The translations under genes and the position numbers were made by a program. From NCBI GenBank assembly GCA_900155495.1, contig FTLJ01000669.1:1663-26520 (forward strand): 24,858 nucleotides of DNA. Direction: 5' to 3'. The notes below the pieces were generated by a model. It was not told the origin of the DNA. It was given only the letters and a program-made list of their open reading frames with translations, and ran no database searches. The DNA is from Porogramme epimiltina (lineage: Eukaryota; Basidiomycota; Agaricomycetes; Polyporales; Polyporaceae). Positions 18,890-24,858 of this stretch are shown here, one piece after another (positions within the stretch are counted from its first letter, which is position 1; each line of letters opens with the position of its first letter).

Positions 18890-19085
18890 GTCCCGGTTGG
18901 GCGCCGCCCTGGAGCGGCGCTGGTGCCGGTGCCGTTGTCGGCACCAGAGCCGGCGCCAGCGCCGGTACTCCAGCGCCGGCGCCATTGCCGGTGCTGGAGC
19001 CGGTGCCCCCGCGCCAGTGCCGGTTCCGGTGCCGGTGCCAGTGCCGGTCCTTCGCCTTCGGCCGGTGCCGGTCCTCGGTCCTTCT
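18890..19085. repeat. GGTGCC/GGCGCC-rich low-complexity block
   Basis: Built of GGTGCC, GGCGCC and CCGGTGCCGG words on both strands, hence highly self-complementary. The right edge shows a longer inverted arrangement, with CCGGTCCTCGGTCC near 19069-19082 facing GAGGACCGGGACCGG near 19097-19111. The open frames across it are an effect of the repeat. Confidence 0.85.
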
Positions 19086-19312
19086 AAATTTTGGCTGAGG
19101 ACCGGGACCGGACAAGACATCCGGCAGACGGACGCCATCGATCCGGGGAAGTTTGCATCTGTGTCTAAAAGGTTTTTTTTTCGGATGCATCTATGGATCC
19201 GCTGGGCGCATCCGAGCGAATCCGAAGGAATATAGCTCCGGTGGGGTGCGCCCGCGGCGGCTCGGCGCGCCCCGGCAGGCGCTTAGTAATGCGGCACAAG
19301 GCGGGAGCATAG
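19086..19312. other. Spacer before the mini-exon array
   Basis: ATCCG words recur (CGGATGCAT, GGATCCG, GCATCCG, GAATCCG) near 19180-19230 and a run of nine T lies near 19173-19181. A degenerate further array unit may start near 19236 (AGCTCCGG) but is not convincing. No gene start for the array was found. Confidence 0.35.
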
Positions 19313-19806
19313 CTCGAGGCTCGCTCAGGCTGCCGCGGTTCTGGCTCTCGCGGTGGTGGGGACAGTCATGGTCGCCGCTGCGTAAGTTATATCAAGCACT
19401 ATCAAGCCCTAGGAGCTCATGCAAGCCGCCCATTCAGCTTGAGGCCTGGCGCCGCGGATCTGGTTTCCGCGGTCGCCGCAGCAGCCGCGCTCGCCGCGAT
19501 GCATACAGAAGCCTCAAAGGTCAGTGATATACTGAGCTGATGGATTTTGATACACTGTAGCTTGAGGCACACCGCCACGGGTCGCGCCCCCCTGGCCGCC
19601 GCGCGCGAGGTTCGTCCTTGGACCATGCCCCAAAATGCCCTTTTGCTCATGCGACACTTTACAGCTCGAGGCTCGTCGTCACGGTTCCAGCTCTCGCGGC
19701 CGCTGCGGCGATCACACTCGCCGCGACGTACGCTCCCACTCACCCTTGCCTTCTCCATCTGCTCATGGCCCTTGAATATAGCTCGAGGCTCGCCGATACG
19801 GCTCCC

Positions 19807-19815
19807 GGGCTCTCG
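19807..19815 (+). repeat. Target-site duplication, left
   Basis: GGGCTCTCG, identical to 20405-20413. It lies inside the exon-like block of array unit 5. Confidence 0.85.
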
Positions 19816-20404
19816 GGGCCCCAAGAATTTTGCGCGGACTTGCGCGGAGGTGAGGGCCGCGCAAGTCCGCGCAAGTCCGCGCAAGTCCGCGCATGGCGGC
19901 GCCTGAACGGGCGCTTCAACCATCACCAATTTCCTGGTGCGGTGATGTAGCTTCGAGGTTTATGTATGTATACTTACTTATAGTGATTCTGTGTAGCTAA
20001 CTCCACAATACAGAGTACATAGAACTATACTGTGAGTCTGTGGGCTTATATTAAGTCTTGCACACAGAACATAGCGCTGTGTTCAGCACTATGACCGCTC
20101 TCCGGCTTCTCAGTGGGCGCATTTGAGAGTTTCATGGACTATACATGCCCTACTTATACCTAATATGTATGTAATTTTTCGGCGTGTTCACACAGAAGTC
20201 GATTTAATGAACACAGCGCTTGAAGCCGTCCGAAAAACTTAAGTACTTATGTACAAGTACTCTCGGGTGGGATTGTCCGCGCAAGTGCCTGCTCTATACC
20301 GCGCAAGCGCCTGCACAGCACCGCGCACCTCCGCGCAAGCCCCTGCGCGACGGCGCGCAAGTCCGCGCAAGTCCGCGCACCTCCGCGCAAAATTCCCCTA
20401 GCCC
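19816..20404. mobile_element. 589-bp non-autonomous TIR element inserted in array unit 5
   Basis: It is flanked by the 9-bp direct repeat GGGCTCTCG (19807-19815 and 20405-20413). The ends are inverted: both begin GGGC, then six variable bases, then AATTTTGCGCGGA at the same offset, followed by mirrored runs of TGCGCGGA words (several GCGCAAGTCC copies inside each end). The centre is AT-rich and non-coding. A 9-bp duplication and G-rich ends suit a Mutator-like (MULE) element, though hAT-like (8 bp) cannot be excluded because the junction lies in a G run. Removing the element and one duplicate leaves a unit like its neighbours. Confidence 0.85.
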
Positions 20405-20413
20405 GGGCTCTCG
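20405..20413 (+). repeat. Target-site duplication, right
   Basis: GGGCTCTCG, identical to 19807-19815. The sequence that follows continues unit 5 (GESRN..HTRRD-like), matching the other units. Confidence 0.85.
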
Positions 20414-20502
20414 TGAGAGCCGCAACAGTCACACTAGGCGCGATGCAGGCTTCCAGGCTTATGATCTGCCTTGTGCAGCGGCTGAGATACCCACTATAGT
20501 AG

Positions 20503-21020
20503 ACCCATGCCCGCCGCTACGGTTATGGCCCCCGTAGCAGTCGCGACGTAAGTAGCCCTGTCTTTCTGTCGTCCGAAACCTCATCTCACTCTAGACGCAC
20601 AGCTCGAGGCTCACTGCCATGACTCTGACTCGTGTGGCTGCGGCGACAGCAGGAACGGCGGCCGCGTAAGTCCTGGTTCTCAGCCATCGCGCTGTCCAAT
20701 TTCTGACAACTTTACCAGGGCGAGGCATGCCGCCATGGGTCCGGCTCTTGGGTCCGGGGTGACAGCTGCGGTCATCGCTGCGTAAGCAACCTACACAACT
20801 AGCTCGTGGTGCCCCTGTGCTCATCCTGCCATACCAGCTTGAGGCCCGCCGTCACGGCTCGGGCTCTTGTGGACGTGGAGATAGCTGCGGCTGCCGCGAT
20901 GTGAGCACGCTCCCCTAAAGTCTCCCTGACTAGCAAAGCTCACACCGTACTTACCAGCTTGAGACCCACCGCCGCGGCTCGGGCTCACGGAGTCGTGGTG
21001 ACTGCCGCAACAGCAAGTGA
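20503..21020 (+). CDS. Spliced Gly/Ser/Arg-repeat gene fragment, function unknown
   Basis: The last five array units splice into one open frame: exons 20503-20547, 20603-20665, 20719-20781, 20838-20900 and 20958-21020, with introns of 55, 53, 56 and 57 nt. All introns are phase 0 and every internal exon is a multiple of three, so units could be added or skipped without a frame change. The product repeats a unit of about 21 residues with GSGS, RGD or GDS, and many Arg and Cys; the last reads GSGSRSRGDCRNSK before TGA (21018-21020). I do not know a family with this repeat. RG-rich repeats often bind RNA or are disordered, but that is only analogy. No start codon or upstream exon was found, and the alternative frame gives an Ala-rich peptide that ends in stops at each donor. 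Expression is unproven. Confidence 0.35.
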
Positions 21021-21318
21021 TCAATCAACAGGTGCGATGCCTCGCGCAAGAGGCAGGCCCAAACGTGGGCAAGTTCCGTTTTGAACGCGACAAAAACGGC
21101 TGTCTGTACACGCCTCACACTACCGAACGCTCTCGGTACGTTTCTGCTTCCCTATGCTTGTATCCTCTCCCAGTCCGTCTCATCGCCCGCGCACAAAGGC
21201 CTGCTCGGGCAACAAAGATTCCTCTTGAAAACACGACAATGCAATGTCTGGAGACGGGCCAGGCACTGAAGAACCATGGGACATACAAGGTCTCTCCTGA
21301 CGCGCAAGAGTATGTCGG
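21021..21318 (+). other. Region between mini-exon array and LINE copy B
   Basis: It follows the array stop codon directly. A GTACGT donor near 21140 and a CTCTCCCAG acceptor near 21175 are possible, and frames on both sides stay open for 30-60 codons, so this may be a further exon of the array gene or its 3' flank. A 15-codon ORF at 21038 contains RGRPKRG, which resembles an AT-hook core, but it is too short to call. LINE B begins near 21319. Confidence 0.3.
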
Positions 21319-21320
21319 GT

Positions 21321-24300
21321 TTTCCTGTAATCACAGTTTTCGACATCCCGATACCAGCGGCGGCTCCTCGCGTCGCACGTGACTTTCGCAAGGTCGACTG
21401 GGACGAGTTTCGCAAGGTTCTTATTGAACGCCTCGCTGCGCGAGGCCCACTAGAGGGCGACATCACGACGCGCGAAGACTTCGACACCACGCTCGCTGCC
21501 CTAATGCAAGACCTACGACACACCGTGGAAGACAAAGTCCCGCTCGCGCCTGCCACCCCCTTCGCCAAGCGCTGGTGGTCGACCCAGCTCAGCAAGATGC
21601 GTCAGGAGAAAGAGCGATTAGGTCGCGCAGCATTCCAGCACCGCCACGACAAGAACCACCCCGCCCATGCGCACTGAGTACAGACGCTACCGCAACCGCT
21701 ATGCTGACCAAATTCGCGCAGCCAAAAACGATCACTGGAAGGCTTGGATCGATTCAGTCGACGCGAAGACCATCTGGGACGCCAACCGCTTCATCAAGAG
21801 GGGTGCAACGGATGGCGGCAGCGCGCGCATCCCAACGATCAACGACACGGACGAGCGCGGACGCCCGGTCCAACTCACAACCAACGAGGAGAAGGGTAAC
21901 AAGTTCCACTCGATATTCTTTCTACCTCCTAGCACAGCGCCCGCGCCGACAGGACCCTACCCCCCCGCGCGCTTCTCCTACCGCCCTATCACTGATGACC
22001 AGGTGCGGGGCGCGATCGCCTCGCTCCGCACCTTCAAGGCACCAGGACCGGACGCCATCCCAAACGAAGTCTACAAGAACTGTGTTGACGAACTCACACC
22101 GCACCTGGGGCGCCTCTTCCGCGCCACGTTCCAGCTCCACTACTACCCGGAGGAATGGAAGACCTCTGACACAGTCGTACTCAAAAAGCCGGGCAAGACC
22201 GACTACACGGTGGCCAAAGCGTGGGCCAGTGGCGTCCGATCGCGCTCTTAGGCTGCATGTCAAAAATCCTATCGCGGTGTGTCGCGGACGTCTTAGTCTA
22301 TGAGGCTGAACGCCTCTCCCTCTTAGCTAACTACCAGTTTGGCGGGCGCGCCGGGCGTACGACCACCGACTCGATCCACTTAGTCACCAAAACAATCAAG
22401 GATGCGTGGCGGCGCGGAGACCGCGCATCGGTCGTCTTCCTGGACATCAAGTCCGCGTTCCCAGCGGCGTCCCCCGACCGACTCATTCACAACCTCCGCA
22501 TGCGCGGGGTCCCAGAAGAATATACGGAGTGGCTGCGGATCAAGCTCGACGGAAGGAAGACACGGCTGAAGTTCGACGACTTCGTCTCAGAGTTATTCAG
22601 CATCCAGAACGGCATCGATCAGGGCTGCCCGCTTTCGGTAATACTGTACGCATTTTACAACTCTGACCTCATCGACAGCGCGGCCCCCAAACAGGGACAG
22701 ACGGCAGTCGGATCCATGGATGACGTGGCCCTCGTCACGACTGGCAAGACCTACGCAATCTGCCATGCAAAAGTCCGCAACTTCATGGACAAGGACGGCG
22801 GTGCGATCGACTGGTCGCGCGCCCACAACTCTGACTTCTCTCTCGACAAGTTCGGACTCATCAACTGCAGGGCACGCGGAGACGATCTCGGACCAACGCT
22901 CACCCTCTCCGATGGCACAAGCATCCCCCCCGCAACGCACCACCCGCTTCCTCGGGGTGCTCCTCGACCGCAACCTCAACTTCAAGCAACACGTCGCCCT
23001 TGCGACGGCAAAAGGTACTAAGTGGGTCGCGCTCCTGCGACGGCTCGCGAATGCACGAAACGGCCTCAGTCTTGCGGTCGTCCGCCGCCTCTACATCTCG
23101 GTGGCAGTCCCCAGCATGATGTACGCCGCTGACACCTTCCTGACACCAATCTGCCGCATCCCGGGCAAAGTACGACTACACGGCTCTGTCGGGCACGCAA
23201 AGAAGCTGGGCATGGTGCAGCGCCAAGCTTTACTGATTATGACGGGCGCACTGCGCTCGACTGCCACTGACGTTCTCGAGGCACATGCAGACCTCCTCCC
23301 GATCGACCTCCTCATCAGCAAGATCTGCCAGCGCGCGGCCGTCCGGCTGTGCACGCTGCCCGACGCGCACCCGCTCGCCCCACACGTCCGCCGGGCGGGC
23401 AAGCGATACGTCAAGGCCCACAAGTCCGCACTCCATGAACTCATGCACGCCTTCCGGGGCACCCTCGCGCGCGGCCACATAGAAACTATTCGCCCGGCCC
23501 GCCTGCACCCGCGCTGGAAACCGCGCCACAGGACCCACATCATCGAAGGGAAGGATCGAGCAGTAAAGGACGACGCACGGTGGGCCCGCAGAGGGGCCTT
23601 CCGCGTCTACACGGACGGGTCTGACGTTGATGGCGGTGTCGGGGCTGCGGCAATCCTGTACGCACCGGGCAGACGACGCCCCCGCATCCTTCGGTACCAC
23701 CTGGGGCCCTCGACGCGCCACACTGTCTACGAGGCGGAGATTGTCGCCACCATTCTCGCCATTGAACTCCTCCGCACGGAACGCCAGGTCATACGGCGCG
23801 TTTCAATCGCCCTCGACAACACCGCGGCCATCCGCGCGACCACGCTACGTACCTCCGCACCTGGACGCTACCTTACTGACGCGTTCCACACCCATGTCAG
23901 GAAGCTCAAGGACGCCCGTCCGGACCTGCGGCTCACACTCCGATGGGTGCCTGGACACGAGGGGGTACTGGGCAACGAGGCAGCTGACAAGGAAGCAAAA
24001 GAAGCAGCGAAAGGGCGATCGTCCCCCATGAACCAGCTCCCAAAAACACTACGAAAACGGCTCCCACACAGCGCATCGCGCGCGAGGCAGAACCATGCAC
24101 AGGAGCTCAAGGCTATCGCGGCGCAGCGGTGGACGGAGGCGCCCAGAGGCCGCAGAATGAAGCATATTGACGACATGCTCCCCTCGGGGAAATTTGCTAA
24201 GCTTGTCAAACCTCTCGCGCGCCGCCATGCTAACCTTCTAACCCAGCTTCGGACGGGTCACGTCCCACTCTATGCGTACCTCCAGCGCATCGGCAAGTCC

Positions 24301-24561
24301 CTCACGAGCACGTGCCCCACATGCGCAGAAGCCCCGGAGACCCCGACCCACTACCTCCTCGACTGCCCGTCGTACGGCATACACCGCGCGATCCACTTCC
24401 GCACGCTAGGGCGTGAAGGCCGGAAATTGTCAATCCTCCTCAACTCGAAGACAGCGCTCCGCCCGCTGTTCGCGTACATCAATGCGACGGAGCGCTTCCG
24501 GCGCATTTTCGGCCTACTTCCGCAGATCGAAGACGACGACGACGACGACGACGACGACTGA
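21321..24561 (+). pseudogene. LINE ORF (linker, RT, RNase H, CCHC), copy B, three frameshifts
   Basis: Four consecutive segments in alternating frames make the ORF. Segment 1, 21321 to about 21675, is the post-endonuclease linker (ARDFRKVDWDEFRK; FAKRWWSTQLSKMRQEKERL). Segment 2, to 22224, continues EYRRYRNRYADQI and the RT start FKAPGPDAIPNEVYK. Segment 3, from 22233 to about 22943, has ANYQFGGRAGRTTTDS, FLDIKSAF, GIDQGCPLSVILY and SMDDVAL. Segment 4, to the TGA at 24559, has FLGVLLDRN, RNase H and the knuckle. The shifts are +1 or +4 near 21668, an 8-bp insertion (22225-22232), and one extra C near 22943. The RNase H acidic residues are all present: YTDGS (23614), YEAE (23737), LDN (23815) and EAADKE (23986); the CCHC ligands start at 24313, 24322, 24349 and 24364. 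No nonsense codon is seen inside the segments. Confidence 0.92.
24532..24558 (+). repeat. (GAC)9 coding microsatellite
   Basis: Nine GAC codons end the ORF of LINE copy B as a poly-Asp tail before TGA. Copy A has a mixed acidic tail (EDDSKSDEG) at the same place, so the pure run is an expansion in B. Confidence 0.95.
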
Positions 24562-24607
24562 ACAGCTGGCGGAAAGGATGTCATAACTACGTCTCGGTCA
24601 GGGATTA

Positions 24608-24636
24608 CCCCGGGCCCCCCTATTTTGCGCCCGGGG
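24608..24636 (+). repeat. GC-rich stem-loop in the LINE 3' UTR
   Basis: CCCCGGGC (24608-24615) and GCCCGGGG (24629-24636) form a perfect 8-bp stem with a 13-nt loop. LINE 3' UTRs often carry structures read by their RT, but copy A lacks an obvious equivalent stem here. Confidence 0.6.
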
Positions 24637-24815
24637 CGGCTGGGTGGATCTCTCTCTCTCCCTCTTTCTTCTCTTTTCTCTTGGCGGCGGCGTGGATGGC
24701 TCTGGCGCTCTGGGAGTGGGGGAGTTCTGACGGGCGGCGGGGCAACCGTCGTTCGTACCCCTGAACCGTGGCAAGAGGCGGAGACCCGGGGCGTGCGCGC
24801 ACCCTAAGGACGGCA

Positions 24816-24858
24816 CATCAGGAAAAACCCCCTTAGCTTTGGCGAGCTTTACACAGCT
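24816..24858. other. Right flank of LINE copy B
   Basis: It ends CTTTACACAGCT, which looks like the acceptor and first bases of an array unit (..TTACAG then CT). The window stops before this can be checked. Confidence 0.3.

Larger units (their letters stand above)
19313..21020 (+). repeat. Tandem array of about ten exon-intron modules
   Basis: Ten units start with AG followed by a conserved block (usually CTCGAGGC or CTTGAGGC) at 19311, 19436, 19559, 19663, 19780, 20501, 20601, 20717, 20836 and 20956. Spacing is about 100-125 bp once the 598 bp added by the transposon is removed. Seven units have an exon-like block closed by a GT donor or by the final stop: 69 nt (19313-19381), 63 nt (19665-19727), 45 nt (20503-20547), 63 nt (20603-20665), 63 nt (20719-20781), 63 nt (20838-20900) and 20 codons plus stop (20958-21020). 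Units 2, 3 and 5 have lost the donor at the usual place. In one frame the blocks read like LEARRHGSGS followed by RGRGDS and RRD. Stretches between blocks are 53-57 nt where both sites are intact, differ in sequence, yet keep GT, a CTCAT/CTCAC/CTGAC branch-like site and AG. Confidence 0.75.
21319..24815 (+). mobile_element. LINE retrotransposon copy B, 5'-truncated
   Basis: Same family as copy A but longer. It starts at the last residues of the endonuclease domain (FPVITVFDIP at 21321), so the endonuclease itself is missing. Linker, complete RT, RNase H, CCHC knuckle and 3' UTR follow. The 3' UTR contains a GC-rich stem-loop (24608-24636) and a 135-bp terminal part (24681-24815) about 85 percent like copy A by eye. 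The exact 3' end and a target duplication cannot be fixed because the window ends 43 bp later. Confidence 0.9.

Noticed and set aside
18770..19235. Overlapping Gly/Thr/Ala/Pro-rich ORFs over 18.8-19.2 kb
   Set aside because: They are translations of the GGTGCC block in several frames and strands, which stays open because the repeat lacks stop codons.
19816..20404. CRISPR-like array in the repeated GCGCAAGTCC words
   Set aside because: The words are 10-11 bp, adjacent without unique spacers, occur in mirrored order at both ends of an element with target duplication, and the DNA is eukaryotic.
19313..21020. Array read in the alternative frame as an Ala-rich repeat protein
   Set aside because: That frame runs into TAA or TGA at nearly every donor and would need each unit to end there; the other frame stays open through spliced units.
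21038..21085. 15-codon ORF with an AT-hook-like RGRPKRG core
   Set aside because: Too short, overlapped by longer open frames, and a single match of this size is expected by chance in Arg-rich GC DNA.
1..24858. tRNA or rRNA genes
   Set aside because: I looked for the conserved T-loop (GGTTCGAATCC-like) and rRNA core words on both strands by eye and found none; a tool such as tRNAscan-SE would be decisive.

Overview
The window looks like gene-poor, repeat-rich DNA from a filamentous fungus, most likely a basidiomycete (Agaricomycetes). The clues are very short introns (about 43-61 nt, GT..AG with CTNAY-type branch sites), CT-rich leader-like stretches, fungal LINE retrotransposons with an RNase H domain, and broken copies of eukaryotic housekeeping genes. 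The organism is an inference; no intact cellular gene is visible.

Layout. 1-2.7 kb: two intron-bearing relics of host genes, a MOB/phocein-type kinase regulator (minus strand, 462-1220) and ribosomal protein uS17/RPS11 (plus strand, 1897-2159), with unassigned exon-like pieces around them. 2.7-5.0 kb: nothing recognisable. 5.1-11.6 kb: no recognised gene, but a family of GC-rich hairpin-forming repeats recurs (5.1, 5.9, 6.4, 7.3, 8.8 and 11.5 kb), and a poly-C run holds a 4-N gap. 11.9-14.3 kb: LINE copy A, 5'-truncated, with RT, RNase H, a CCHC knuckle and a 3' UTR, and one nonsense codon that falls on the RNase H catalytic Glu. 14.6-16.55 kb: a candidate 1.94-kb terminal-inverted-repeat element that encloses four exons of an adenylosuccinate synthetase pseudogene. 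16.6-18.5 kb: low-complexity and LTR-like sequence. 18.55-18.89 kb: a minus-strand RT fragment of a second LINE family. 18.9-19.1 kb: a GGTGCC-rich block. 19.3-21.0 kb: a tandem array of about ten 120-bp exon-intron modules encoding a Gly/Ser/Arg repeat; one exon is split by a 589-bp TIR element with a 9-bp target duplication. 21.3-24.8 kb: LINE copy B, same family as A, with three frameshifts.

How it fits together. Two LINE copies share ORF and 3' UTR and are both 5'-truncated, as expected of target-primed reverse transcription. Host-gene relics keep introns, so they were copied at the DNA level; one lies between inverted termini, suggesting capture by a DNA transposon. The most unusual object is the mini-exon array: its exons stay alike and mostly a multiple of three, while its introns have diverged yet keep splice signals.
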